Source of the DNA: Malachius bipustulatus
Taxonomy: Eukaryota; Arthropoda; Insecta; Coleoptera; Melyridae
Length of the DNA: 64,000 bases
Assembly (NCBI GenBank): GCA_910589415.1
Contig: OU342631.1
Coordinates: forward strand, 9,982,001 to 10,046,000
Reading direction: 5' to 3'
The notes under the pieces were generated by a model. It was given only the letters and a program-made list of their open reading frames with translations. It was not told the origin of the DNA and did not search any database. Below are positions 36,776-48,195 of the stretch, piece by piece (positions within the stretch are counted from its first letter, which is position 1; every line of letters begins with the position of its first letter). The translations under genes and the position numbers were made by a program.

Positions 36776-37757
36776 CTTTATGTTTCGTCCTAAGTGGGGC
36801 TCTTCAGTAAAATGTATCTATAACTATAACTTAAAGACACAGCACATCATCGATCTCTCCAACTTTGGTGAGGAGATTGATGAAAATGAATAAAAGATAA
36901 AAAATTGACTGTGGTTTGCGCCATAGGATGCATCCCAGGCAGCCAACAACATTTATTTTTTTGCATGACAAAAAATTGCTTTCTCTAATAATTATCCTTA
37001 TTATAGAATGGAATTCTTCAAAAAATTATGATCAAAAATATCTCAGAATCGTCAAGTAGATAAAAAAAAATCATCTACAATAAATTGGAGTTTATTATAA
37101 TGATATCATTATAACGGAAAGCGAATTTATAGTAGTAAAATTGGTGGGTACCCATTATGTTGAAATATATTTATTATACATAATTAACAACTACCTATCA
37201 AGAGTTACGTAATATAAATTAGTAGGTACTTAAAATTATAACTATTACTAATATATTTTAATAATAAATAAATAAATAAATAAATAAATAATATTTTCAT
37301 CGATTTATTCATATTTTAACTTGTTTTGAAGGTACCTACCTAGGCTCCGAATATTTTCAATCATAATAATTATTATTTTGTCAAATTATGCAATGTCACG
37401 TATTTATTATACTTAAATTAGTATTATCTATTGAATTTTTCGTTCAATATCAAATTTAACTTACTACAAACAAGGTCGCTTTCATTTCACTATCGTGTTT
37501 TCATTTTTTGTATCTCGCACCGTTTCATATGAGCAATAATAAATAATAACAAAATATTTCCTTATCACTAAACTAATGGAAATTACAACGCTTAATGACG
37601 AAATGGTTCCTTGTAATATCACAGACCAATTATTAATCGATTTAAAATAAATTTTCAAGTTAGCTTCACTTAATCTGTATGAGGGTATTTTTGTAAAACT
37701 GATTTTCCAGCTAAAATCTCCAATGCTATAATAGTATATTATGCAACGAGCTTATAA
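36776..37757. other. AT-rich intergenic DNA with a microsatellite
   Basis: An (AAAT)n microsatellite lies at 37264-37291. Otherwise no gene or repeat is recognised. Confidence 0.5.
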
Positions 37758-37855
37758 TGAAGGCTATTAATACGCGAGTATTAATTTCCGTTAATTTCGT
37801 TAATTTCCGGAAATATTTCGTGTTAACCATCATAAGAGCGTATTAATAGCCATTA
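37758..37855. repeat. Small palindrome around a conserved TTCCGGAA core
   Basis: GGCTATTAATACGCGAG on the left is mirrored by GAGCGTATTAATAGCC on the right. The interior holds the block TTAATTTCCGGAAATATTTC (within 37798-37824), also present at 29405-29431. It is probably a small MITE, with the second site a partial copy. Confidence 0.5.
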
Positions 37856-39860
37856 TCTGCGAGTTCCATACACTATTTTTTCTACGACCCTTTTTTATTT
37901 CATAGAAAAGATTAAAAAATTATATATTTTAACAATGACCCGTGTACAATTGCGGATCATTGAGGTTAAGATAGGTTGCTATTTGTTTACGCATATTACC
38001 AAATTTTCTCTTCGTCGCTGAGGTTATTCTGCTGAGACATGTTTTAGTATCAAGTTTAAAGGGCACTACTCACTACTGCGTAATTTTTATTATGCGAAGT
38101 TCGAATTCCGAATTTTACGCTTCGATTTTGAGATTAATTAATAATTTTAATAACGTTGACAGCCATTAATTACGATATAGTTTACCTGCGCAACGCGGGT
38201 CGCAGCGTTGCCGCTTTGAATACTATCACGGAGCGCTGCGAATGATATAATACTTTATCTTCCCATCTTTTACACGATATACCTACTTATCAAATTAATT
38301 AAGGTAACATAAAATCTTGATAAATTTTCTTTGAATGTTACTTATGTTCTAAATTAAATAAACGTTCAGAATTTTTTTTCAGAAATACAGAACTTATATC
38401 ACAAGGCAATTTTTGTCGTAAGTATGACAACTCTGTGACTTCGGTTGGCTTGCCGACCCGATTGTGAGCGAAAAGGACCCGATTCGATTGCAAATGCTCC
38501 TCTGCCATTGGATAGCTTGACCAGTGCTTTAATGAAAATTTGTATCTTAATGAGACCCATTAAAGCATCACTGGTGATTCATATTTAATATGCATATTAA
38601 AGGTTGGGAGTAGAAAAAATTATTATACAGTGAGAGTTTTTTAAGACGGAACATAGGAAATGAGCTTGTGAAGTATTGCTATAGAGATCGATTCGTTGCC
38701 GGGCAAGATCGTTAATGGTTTTGCAATAACCCCCCACTTCAGATTAAATTATTAATTTGACGTTTATGAGTAAAACTTGCCGTCAGTTACATACTAGCGT
38801 AGGTAGTTACTTAATTCATCAAAAATGTGTACAGCTGATGAGAAAATTGAAATTTACGCACATGGTACACCGCATGCAGTGTGTCTTCTTTATGTGAAGT
38901 TGAAAATTTGCGCTGGTACCATGTCACTACAGGACACAGTATCCATAGAAAGTGAATGTGTGGGCTGAAATAGTTAACATTTATATCTTGTAGCCACTGC
39001 AAGAAAGAATCATTCCGCCCATAAATAATCTACAAGTAGAAGGCCCTTTGTGGTACCAACAAATAAATAAAAAATAAGGGTTGCCATTTAAAAAAAATAC
39101 CAATGACGTCACCACTTTTTCGCGCATCACCCTGTATACCCCAATATTATGTCAAAAGTTGAACAACTCAAAAACAAAATCGACCTGTTTTTTTATTAAA
39201 AAAAACAGCCCTCGCTGTTTTTTTCTCGCACACTGTATGTAATACATAAGTTAAATAGTTAATAGCAATACATAGGTGTGAGTAAAATATCTTACCAAAC
39301 TTAATCCGCAATAAAAAATGGGGGTCCTATTTTAAGACGTTAAAGTCACCCCCATTCCTAGGCAGGGAGCTGGTTTTTGGCTCCAAACGATGTCCCCTTC
39401 CAAGATGAATAACTTGTGTCTGAAGACCTTTCCTTTAATGAAAAAGTTACACATGATTGATAACACACATTGACAAGTTACTGCTTGACAATGTGATATT
39501 TGGCTAAAAGTACCATCTGATATGAAAGAACGGAAAAAGTTCATATTTCACAAACAAAATGCTCCAATGGTACTGGTATGGGCCCCCATATTTTTTTTTA
39601 GTTTAAAATTGATCGCAATTAGAACTGCAGCGAGTGCGGCAATCCCATAAATGAAAAGTAGATTTTATGAATGAATTTCGAATAGTATATTTCAACAACT
39701 CTCTATAATTATTACATACAGGTTTGTGAAATCTATGGAACTAAATCATAGTTGTAGATATTCTAGAGTATTTTATTGTATAAATAAAAAACAAACAATT
39801 TTCGACGTGGTAAAAAGAGGGTTAGAACACGAGTAATTGATTTAGGTCAATCTGGAAATT
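37856..39860. other. Intergenic, no gene recognised
   Basis: Less AT-rich near 38170-38240. A solitary transposon-end-like CACCCTGTATA lies near 39128. The minus-strand frames at 38811-39002 and 39332-39544 have no recognised motif. Confidence 0.4.
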
Positions 39861-39864
39861 ACAC

Positions 39865-40300
39865 CCTTCATTCTATAAAAGAAATGGGTGCTAAAATAAG
39901 CTAAGGGGTAAAAGAAACAACCATTTGTGCATTTGTGAATATAGAAGGAATTTTTGATAACATGATAACATTCCCCCACTGGATCCCCCCTAGTGTGCAC
40001 GAATATAGCAGAAAAGAACTGGGCCTATTATAACCCAGGCATCCTACAATGAATGTACACCATAATAGTAAGACTTATGATCACATTCGAAGAAAACGGC
40101 TTGCTCAAAATACTAGCCCAAAATACAAAGATTTGGGTGCTTATGAAGTTAGCGGTAATGGAGGTAATTCAAAACATGACACCACTACTTCTGGTAGTAA
40201 AAATTGCCGCGAAAGTGCTAATACGGAATGATCAGGCAAAAAACAGGAATATCCATTGGGAAAAAAGAACAACACAACCTATCTGATGGGAAACAAACCA
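39865..40300 (+). pseudogene. R1/jockey-group LINE fragments
   Basis: Near 39905-39965 the translation TTICAFVNIEGIFDNM matches RT motif A of these elements (typical form FxDIEGAFDN), here with Asn replacing the first Asp. About 180 bp on, VMEVIQNMTPLLLVVKIAAK (near 40155-40215) matches the post-RT segment usually written AxEVxLNLxPLxL. The distance is far too short, so the RT core between has been deleted. The frame ends at 40286. Confidence 0.55.
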
Positions 40301-40880
40301 CCAGTGCCCCTAGGGACACAGTCACTAAGAAACATAGAAGAACTTGGCAGTAATGTTCAGTAACAGAAAGAAATGGGTAGGTTCCCAGATTTTGGGCAGC
40401 ATTAAACTTAATAAACGGGTTAGTAAAGTTAACAGGTTTTCTTACAAGGGGCTAGAAACTCTAAGCACACCTTGGCAAGATTGGTCTACAAAATAACCAA
40501 TCTTGTATATTCTGAAGAAACGCCAATAAATCTTCTGACTGAGAGTTGTGCATCAAGTATAAAAAAAGATTCCTCACCTTGGAAAGATTGGTCTGCAAGA
40601 TAAACAACTCTGTACATTCTGCAATCTGCATCGAGGGAAAGAAACCTGAATAAATCTTCTGAAACGCTTAATATTAAATTAAACCAATAAATCGCTATGG
40701 ACTCAATCGCATCAGCTCAAGAAAATACGACAAATGTCTAAAAGCTTGCCATTTTCATGTAAATTTAGATTTTTGATTTTTTTTTCTCAAATTTTCAACA
40801 ACTCAAACTTTACGTTTCAGAAAAGTCCTATTGGAATTAAAAGAAATAAAATACAAACAAACAAAAAAAAAAGACTAGTG
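40301..40880. other. Intergenic, short direct repeat
   Basis: CACCTTGGCAAGATTGGTCT (near 40470) and CACCTTGGAAAGATTGGTCT (near 40576) lie about 106 bp apart, together with AATAAATCTTCTGA blocks. This suggests a two-copy tandem repeat. No gene. Confidence 0.45.
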
Positions 40881-40884
40881 AAAC

Positions 40885-41890
40885 TAGTGAGAATAGAGTA
40901 ATTAAAAATTGCAGGACATTTTGTCCTGCTCGTCCTTGCAGCAGAACATTAAAGCGCTTGTACGTTCTATCAATATTGTATTTAAAGTTTTTCTCAAACA
41001 GATTAGTGAAAACTAGTGAGAATTGAATAATGAAAAAATTGCAGGACATTTTGTCCTTCTCGTCCTTCCAGCAGGACATTTTTTCCTGCTTGAAATTGCT
41101 AGTACGTTCCAACAATAAAGGATTTAATTTTTCCTTAAAAACAGACTAGTGAAAACTAGTGAGAATAGAGCAATGAAAAAATTGCAGGACATCTTGTCCT
41201 GCTCGTCCTTGCAGCGGGACATTTTGCCTTGCTGGAAAGTGCTTGTACGTTACGTTCTATCAATAAAGGATTTAAATTTTCCTCAAACAGGCTAGTGAAA
41301 CTAGTGAGAATAGAGCAATGAAAAAATTGCAGGACATCTTGTCCTGCTAGTCCTTCTAGCAGGACATTCTGTGCTGCTGGAAAGTGCTTGTACGTTCTAT
41401 CAATAAAGGATTGAAATTTACCTCAAACAAACTAGTGAAAACTAGCGAGAATAGAGCAATGAAAAAATTGCAGGACATTTTTTCCTGCTCGTCCTTGCAG
41501 CAGGACTTTTTGTCTTGCTGAAAAGTGCTTGTACGTTCCAACATTAAAGGATTTAAATTTTTCTCAAACATACTAGTGAAACTAGTGAGAATAGAGCAAT
41601 GAAAAAATTGCAGGACATCTTGTCCTGCTCGTCATTGCAGCAGGACATTTTGCCTTGCTGGAAAGTGCTTGTACGTTCTATCAATAAAGGATTTAAATTT
41701 TCCTCAAACAGACTAGTGAAAACTAGTGAGAATAGAACAATGAAAAAAATTGCAGGACATTTTTTCCTGCTCGTCCTTCCAGCAGGACATTTTGCCCTGC
41801 GGGAAAATGCTTGTACGTTTCATCATTAAAGGATATAAATTTTCCTCAAACAGACTAGTGAAAACTAATGAGAATAGAGCAATGAAAAAA
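40885..41890. repeat. 141-bp satellite, seven units, with internal palindromes
   Basis: The mark GAATAGAGCAATG (or a variant) starts at 40891, 41020, 41163, 41308, 41449, 41589, 41730 and 41872, so units are 129-145 bp, mostly 140-143. Each unit contains the near-perfect palindrome GCAGGACATCTTGTCCTGC, a second GCAGGACATTTTG half and ACTAGTGAAAACTAGTGAG. The frames on either strand are repeat products. Confidence 0.9.
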
Positions 41891-42875
41891 TTAAATTTAA
41901 CGGCGAATTAGATGAAATGAAACAAAGGAGATAAAAATGAAACATTCACAGACAAAATAGTGAAAAAAGGAGCTGTTTTGGCACTTTTTGTCAAGAATTT
42001 TAACAATATAATTAGTTTTTTAAGCACACAAACACATTTTGTTATCGTAATTTGGAGTAAAATTTCCTTAATAATTGGAGGCGTCAAAATTCATGCCTTT
42101 AGGGTATTCGATGAAATGACTCACTCGAGTTTATGAATTAAGAATCGCGAATCACTGTGTAATTACGATTTAAGCCAGCATAACCGGAGTCGGGCCTGGG
42201 AATAAATAATTAGTTTACGTACGTCACTGGTAATTCTCAAGACTGGTGCATTGTTTGGGAAAGTGATAACTTGTAGGTCATCTGACAGACTTTCTCTGAA
42301 CAGTGGGAATACAAGACGCGATAAACTTGATATTGTACCTCCATCTTCAGTCAATATCACGCTGCCGGTGCATTAACATGTTGTGAAGAAAAATTTTGAT
42401 TTCAATAATTCGAAATTGGTTTACGTTATTCGTTTTCGTTTTATAACTCTGATTAGTGATTTATGTTGTAATATTTGTGATCGTTGTTTTTACTATAGGA
42501 GAAGTAATTAAGTAAGTACCTACCTAGGTATTATAGGTACCTTTTTATATATCGAATTTTTAAGAGGTTTTTTTGTGTAAAAAAATAATACTGGATGTTT
42601 TTTTAATGCAATAAAAAATTGTTTGCCATGAAATTTTTCAAAAAAAGTTTAATAAGAATTTTGAAAAAATATTTATAGTAATTTCGGACACTCTTCCTCT
42701 TCTGTACCCATTTTTTTTTTTATTCTTATCAAAGCTAATCACAAATTTACTTGCAGAACGAGCTGTTTTCGATTCCAACAATCTGCAATTTTTGTTATTA
42801 TTGCAGTAAATTGTATTTGTTAAATTGTATTTTAAAATGTGTTTGTAATTCATTTTATTCATTGTCCAATCAGGA
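41891..42875. other. Intergenic, no gene recognised
   Basis: The stretch 42165-42370 is less AT-rich and open on the minus strand for 65 codons, without a recognised motif. It may be a fragment of something coding. Confidence 0.35.
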
Positions 42876-42879
42876 CTTG

Positions 42880-43630
42880 TATACAGGATGATCAGTAAAT
42901 TTTATAGCAGACAATTATAAATAATTATCGTTAAGTTTTTATTCCTCATAGCTCATCATAAAGAATCATAAGTCATAACATATCTATGCCATAATCATTT
43001 AAACCCCAAAAATTTCAGTAAAATCTAGGGGGAGGTCCCCTAAATAACCTCAAATAAGTGCCATCGACTTTAGGCGCTGTGGAAGAGAGGGGGGGCTCAG
43101 GGGCCATTTTTTTTTATTTATTTTGGGCTCATATCTTGAAAACGGTGCTTCACACAGAAAAAATTACAGTTCTCACAAGTAAAGCTTATTAAATTCACTG
43201 CAATTAAGTAATAAACACATTTCTCTTCATGTTTTGTATTACCGTTTCCGATATTTGAGAAAATTTTGCAAAAATTTTACAAAAAAATTTGTAGAGCCTT
43301 TTTTCTTCAAACTTTCCTCAGCTCATATCTCGGAAATGAAGGTCTATACACACGACGTACTGTTTTTGTGATATGCGCTGAAAAATAATGTAAAAGTGTC
43401 TTTAAATCCCGCCTCACCCCCACGGCGCCGGAAATCGAAGGGACTTTATTAAACATTATCGAGGGGAACTCCCCGAACATATTCCTGAAAGTTTTAAAAC
43501 TACTTCTATTTATTGTGGCAAGTTTGATTTGATCTCTTTTGAGGTTTTTAATCTTTAAATTTGTTTTCTTTAATTCACTTTACACAATTTTTTGTTTGTT
43601 GTTTTACTGTTGTTAAATTAAACGTTGTAT
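42880..43630. other. Probable transposon-derived stretch
   Basis: Begins with a TACAGGATGATCAGTAAAT end-like sequence (42881) and contains phrases such as CATATCTTGAAAACGGTGC and CATATCTCGGAAATGAAGG. Paired ends were not located. No gene. Confidence 0.35.
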
Positions 43631-43633
43631 CTA

Positions 43634-44060
43634 TACAGGGTGATTCAAAATTCAGTGCAAGGATTTTAAGGGCGTATTTACCAGCCAAAAATAAGAAGTT
43701 TTTTTTTCATATAATCGTATGTGCTAACTTGCTTTGTTTTCTAAATACAGGGGGTAAAATTTTGAAAAAAAAATCGATTTTTATTACTTTCTCAAAAACC
43801 TCTCAGCCGATTTAAATAAAATTTTATAGGCTTATTTGTTGTCATAAGGGCATTCCTTTGATGAAGCTAGAGACGCCAATGGAATTAATAAATTTATGTT
43901 ATTCCCATCAAAGGAAGTTCCTTATAACGACAAACAAGCCTACCATTTTTTTTTATCGGCAGAAAGGTTTTTGAGTAATTAATAAAAAATCGATTTTTTT
44001 CAAAATTTTAAGAAATTTTTTTTCTTGTGATTATCATCTTGCGAATTATACAGGGTGCCT
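43634..44060. mobile_element. Foldback element centred near 43890
   Basis: ATCGATTTTTATTACTTTCT, CAAAAACCTCTCAGCCGAT and TTATTTGTTGTCATAAGG (43773-43850) are mirrored by CCTTATAACGACAAACAAG and AGAAAGGTTTTTGAG, then AATCGATTTTTTTC (43917-44003). The outer ends are TACAGGGTGATTCAAAAT on the left and, less surely, ATTATACAGGGTGCC on the right, where another element starts. Non-coding. Confidence 0.6.
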
Positions 44061-44700
44061 GGAAATACCATGTACCTAAAAGGGAGGGTTTCTACATCAT
44101 GAAAAATAAAACTTTTTTTCCTATAAAATTATACGAGTATGCCCTGACATACCGTTTTTGGGATACAGGATATCAAAAAAAGATTTTTTCCCTGTTTTTT
44201 AACGATATCTCAGGAACTGTTTGAAATACACAACTCAGTTTTTTGTTAATGTTATGTCATCGATATAAGCTGCCTTCTTAATACATTAATGCACCTTAAT
44301 TCATTTTTTCCGACATGCAAGGTGAGTTTTTCATCGTAAATGGTCGTTTTTTTGTCAGAAACTTTAGAGCTGGTGATCAAAAGTAGCTTTTTGGTGTAGG
44401 GAACATAGCTGGTCCTAAAAGCGCTTCTCAAAATCTAATATATTCCAGTGGCGTAGAAGTTAAGGGTTGAGATCTTCTTCTTCTTGAGTACCCAAAATCT
44501 CGACCACTCAATTTTTTTCAAACCCTTTTTTTCAATAAAAAGAAGAGGCGTATTGAGCACAAAGTGTACTTTGACCAACTGTATCTTGAAAACGGTACTT
44601 CTGTCTGAGCATTTAAGTTTATAGGAAAAAAATCTTATTTTTTAAAAAGAATTACCTCATTTTTTAGGAATGTACCTACATGCTTTTTCCGGGAATTTCA
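44048..44700. mobile_element. Foldback element adjoining the previous one
   Basis: TTTTTTTCCTATAAAATTAT and TACCGTTTTTGGGATACAG (44107-44170) recur inverted near 44580-44640 (CTTGAAAACGGTACTTCTG; TTATAGGAAAAAAATC). GTACCTAAAAG near 44070 matches TTTTTAGGAATGTACC near 44660. The left end is TACAGGGTGCCTGGAAAT. Non-coding, with an approximate right border. Confidence 0.5.
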
Positions 44701-45086
44701 CTGAAAACTGGAAATTTAAAATTGTGAGATACAAAATCATCTGGTACACACCGATTAAAATAATAATAAGTAGTTGTTGAGCTATGTAAATATTCTTGTC
44801 TATAAAATGTTATTCCAGCTAATTGCGCGCAGGTATAATGATATTTTTTACAATAATTCCAATTCCAAGAAATTGAAAATTAAACAATTATAGTTAATTA
44901 CATTTTTTTTCATAATTTGAAGAAACAGATTGTGCAAAATCTTCAAAACATCTTTCTCATCTCTGCATACCTTACCTAGGACGTAGGTATATGTAAATCT
45001 AATCAATTATAGAAATAATCTCACCCCATTTTAAATGGGAGTAGGGGGGGGGGAGGTGAATTATAATAATATTTTTATACGCAAGA
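44701..45086. other. Immediate upstream region of the serpin gene
   Basis: AT-rich with a G-run at 45046-45054. No frame. It would hold proximal control sequence, which I cannot read. Confidence 0.4.
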
Positions 45087-45122
45087 TATAAAATAATAAT
45101 AAAAAAATTTTTCGTTTCAGTT
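45087..45122 (+). promoter_or_regulatory. TATA-Inr core promoter, or alternatively a 3' splice site, at the serpin start
   Basis: TATAAAA at 45087-45093 lies 32 nt before the A of TCAGTT (45117-45122), ideal for a core promoter with a 10-nt leader. The same sequence, TTTTTCGTTTCAG, also reads as a good splice acceptor, which would imply an upstream non-coding exon. The sequence alone does not decide. Confidence 0.45.
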
Positions 45123-45128
45123 TACAAG

Positions 45129-45428
45129 ATGAAGCTAATTTTCCTCGCAACTTTCCTCACAGTCCTCTTCTTCGTCGAGGAATCCTCGTCGCAATGTTTG
45201 AGTGTCAACGACACTCGGTTACCGAACAAAAATACAAGACTGGGATTATACACGGGTCAACAAGAATTTTCCCTGGCTCTCCTGAACGCAATCAATCAGC
45301 TCATGCCGAACGATAATTTGTTTTTCTCGCCTTATTCGACCTACCACGCCCTACTCATAGCGTACTTCATATCAGGAAATCAAACTGAAAATTACCTGAA
45401 GAAGGCTCTCCGACTAAACCAGGCGCAA
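45129..45428 (+). CDS. Secreted serpin, constitutive exon 1 (signal peptide, helices A-D)
   Basis: Exactly 100 codons, from ATG to the donor CAA|GTAAGT, phase 0. The protein starts MKLIFLATFLTVLFFVEESS, a clear signal peptide with cleavage likely before or near SSQC, so the product is secreted (haemolymph or gland). QEFSLALLNAINQL and NLFFSPYSTYHALLIAYF are the serpin helix A/strand 6B/helix B region, with the usual NxFFSP form. NQT in FISGNQTEN is a possible glycosylation site. The exon belongs with 45928-46357 and 47069-47301; together they encode the 321-residue scaffold shared by all isoforms. Confidence 0.92.
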
Positions 45429-45927
45429 GTAAGTCATATTACTGCTTTCGACTATTAAGTTAATAACGTTATTATGCAATTTAGTAATAATTATAATAAA
45501 CCTGTCAGTGAACTGTAAATGTGTGATAAGTTCTATACTAAATTGCTGGGAATTCCAGCCGCAGCCATCGTCAGTTTGTTTATATTAATACGCCTTGACG
45601 ATGAAATGTAATTTTAATCAAACTTTTAATTATTGTTGTGCATCAATAATGACAAAATACATGTTATGTAGGTAGGTATCTACTTACACAGATATTTGGA
45701 ATTTCCTATTTGCTGTAATGAGTTAGGTATATTGTTATTATGGTCATTGTATAGATGAGGGGCCACTCACACTTAGGTATACTACACACACTACGAGGTA
45801 GTATGGGTCTAAGAGTATCTGGAGTATGATACCATTCCAGATTCTCCAGGTCATTTCCATGAAAAATAAATTACAAATTATGAATCTACCAGGAAAATGA
45901 TACTAAAACGATATTTTTCCTTTATAG
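45429..45927 (+). other. Serpin intron 1
   Basis: 499 bp, GTAAGT to TTTATAG. No gene or repeat was recognised inside apart from short TAGGTAGGTA runs. Confidence 0.75.
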
Positions 45928-46357
45928 ACAAAAATCGACGTCTATGACGCTTACAAATTGGACAAATTCACCACAATGGTAAGGACGCAGAATGCATCTT
46001 ATTCCTTAACAAACGCCAATAAAATCTTCGTATCCGACCAAGTACCGATACGGGAATGCGTGTCCAGCTATTTTCTGGAGGAATTATCGAAAGCCGCTTT
46101 CCAAACCAATCCGGAAGGGGCCAGGGAGTCGATCAACCACTGGGTTGAAGCTCAGACCCATGACATGATCAAGGATCTTCTGCCACCTGGAGCCATCTCG
46201 CCGGAAACAAATCTGGTTCTGGTAAACGCTGCGTACTTTAAGGGCGTCTGGGAAAACAAGTTCAACACCAATCAAACTAGAAAGGAGATCTTCTATGTGA
46301 ACCCTTCGAAGCAAATCATGGTCGATATGATGCACGTTGAAGGAACTTTCAAACACG
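45928..46357 (+). CDS. Secreted serpin, constitutive exon 2 (helix E to strands 3A/4C)
   Basis: Follows TTTATAG and starts in phase 0 with TKIDVYDAYKLDKF. It holds ANKIFVSDQVPI (residues 130-141 of the protein), the helix F region INHWVEAQTHDMIKDLLPPG (about 169-188) and LVNAAYFKGVWENKF (about 198-212), the strand 3A signature of serpins. MVDMMHVEGTFKH follows, leading into strand 3C/4C. It ends at ACACG|GTAAGA in phase 1. These core motifs show a full serpin fold rather than a remnant, and the shutter-side Asn (NAAYFKG) is present. NTNQTRK contains another NxT sequon. Confidence 0.92.
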
Positions 46358-47068
46358 GTAAGAATTTACCTACCTACGTCGTTATCTTTTTTTAGGCGTA
46401 TTTTATATAACAGGTGATCTCTTTTAATCTTTTTTTTTTAATTATTTGGAAGGGGTATCATTTCTGGAAAGAAATTTTAGAGACCAGTTATCCAGTTTGG
46501 AGGAGACATCGTTTGGAGACAAAAACCACCGCCCACCCTTAACCCGGCCCCTTCCTATGGGTGGACTTTTCAATTCAATTCGACTTCTTATTCGACTTCT
46601 TAAATAGGAACCCCCATTTTTATTGCTGATTATAATTTTTTATCCCCTAAAATTCAATCCAAAAACCGATTTTTCGATATCCGTTAATTTTTTTGTGATC
46701 AAACAACGGTTTCCAGGGGGAAATTGCCAGAGGCAACAGTTATTTAGTTAGAAAAGGGCCATAGGTTTCACATAAAAACTACCCCCCAGGCCCAATCTTT
46801 AGAAGTGACTTTGAAATTTTTATTGGGGTGGAGGTGGTTTTTATGTCCAACTGATGGCTTTTCCCAAAACAAACAACTTTCGCCTTTTGCAATTTCCCCT
46901 GGATTATTTTTTATTGTATTATTGTATTATCTTTTTTTCATGAAAAATCATAATCCGCGATAAAAATGGAGGTTCCTATTTAAGGTCAAAAAACGATTGA
47001 AATGGATCACTCTGTATAATAAAACCCTTTGTTTTGTTACCATATGAAGTACTTTTGTCTCTTTTCAG
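46358..47068 (+). other. Serpin intron 2, largely a MITE
   Basis: 711 bp. Most of it (about 46411-47018) is an inverted-repeat element (listed separately). Acceptor is TCTCTTTTCAG. Confidence 0.7.
46411..47018. mobile_element. MITE in serpin intron 2
   Basis: ACAGGTGATCTCTTTTAATC at the left is imperfectly mirrored by GATTGAAATGGATCACTCTG at the right. Internal blocks AATAGGAACCCCCATTTTTA and TAAAAATGGAGGTTCCTATT are also inverted, as are AACCACC-rich parts. Non-coding. It does not disturb the splice sites. Confidence 0.65.
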
Positions 47069-47301
47069 ATGTTTCCGAGGTATTAGGAGCACACATCTTG
47101 GAATTACCGTACGAAGGTAACCAGATAAGCATGTACATATTCTTGCCTCCTTTTACCAAAGAAGATGCCATCCAGGAGACACTCAAAAGACTGACTATAG
47201 AAGAGTTTAAGAATATTATAGAATCTGGCAATCTGATAACAAAAACCGTGAAAGTTGCATTACCAAAATTCAGTCTTGAACAAACGATCGAAATGGTTCC
47301 T
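47069..47301 (+). CDS. Secreted serpin, constitutive exon 3 (to the cassette junction)
   Basis: Joins exon 2 in phase 1 (codon G|AT gives Asp244). LGAHILELPYEGNQISMYIF (about 250-269) is the strand 1B-3B segment found in nearly all serpins, followed by LPPFTKEDA. The C-terminal half, KTVKVALPKFSLEQTIEM, gives strand 2C/6A and the approach to helix I. The exon ends GTTCCT|GTAAGT in phase 0. All three downstream cassettes begin in the same phase, so any of them can be joined without changing frame. This junction position, just before the helix I and s5A region, is where other insect serpins with alternative loops are spliced. Confidence 0.92.
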
Positions 47302-48195
47302 GTAAGTACTATTTTTTTTATCCTAATTTTATTATCGTTGACACCTAACTACCTATAATAGCTGTCAAAAACGCCGTTTATGATAAATAATTCAAAAGCA
47401 TCGATCAAAATAATTATTCCCCTTAAGATGTTTATATTTTCATTTTTGGAAATTTGTTCGACCTTTTGTAGTTTTTTCTCAAAATGGTCTCAAGAATCAT
47501 CACCCGAATTTTGGGCATTTATAAATGTGAAGGCTTTTGAACGAGTAATGAGTTAATAACGAAATAAAATTTTTCCAACAAAGGGGTGTTTTAGGGAGAG
47601 TGGGGACCTCCCCCCCCCCCCAAATAAAAAATATTAACAAAATATACTTCATTGCAAAGTATCTGAAAATAAACTCAATTCTATAATACACTCTTTTCTA
47701 TATTAAAAAAAATGGTTTCTTTGCTAGTGAGTAGTGACAGGAAAATGCGCAAATATTCAGGGCGATTTCCATTGATTTGCTTTAATATTAAAGCCCTTGC
47801 TTTTTTTCTTTAAATTAAAGAGTTTAGTCATTTTTTACTTTTACATTCTTTGAGCTCTGATGGCAGAAACTGATTTGGAACCGTTACACAAAGAAATTTG
47901 AATGATTAAATAATATGAATTTAACAGTTAACGCAAACTTTAATATTAAAGCAAAGCAATCGCGCTGTTTTTATCGCGAATTTCTTTCTTTAAATAAGGA
48001 TGTTTTAAAATGCCACTAAGATAACGTTTTAGCTTAATTAATTCACGCACAAACACACTTTTAGCACTAATAAAGCTTTTACACCTATATAAATGTTAGT
48101 TCCTCACCCACCTATTACCTATGTCTTTAATAATTAATATTTTTAACAGTATGTGTGTGCCAAATACTAACGCTTTGTCTTCTTAACATCAATAG
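47302..48195 (+). other. Serpin intron before cassette A
   Basis: Begins GTAAGT. No gene. A C-run lies at 47611-47621. AT-rich otherwise. Confidence 0.6.

Noticed and set aside
40837..41829. Open frames across the 141-bp satellite
   Set aside because: Units of unequal length break the frame, and the peptides are only translations of the palindromes.
42163..42360. 65-codon minus-strand frame in less AT-rich DNA
   Set aside because: It looks mildly coding-like but no family, splice partner or conserved motif could be identified.
44790..44840. TATAAAATG followed by CAG|GTATAA as a possible serpin 5' exon
   Set aside because: The predicted start would fall at the donor itself, leaving no exon.
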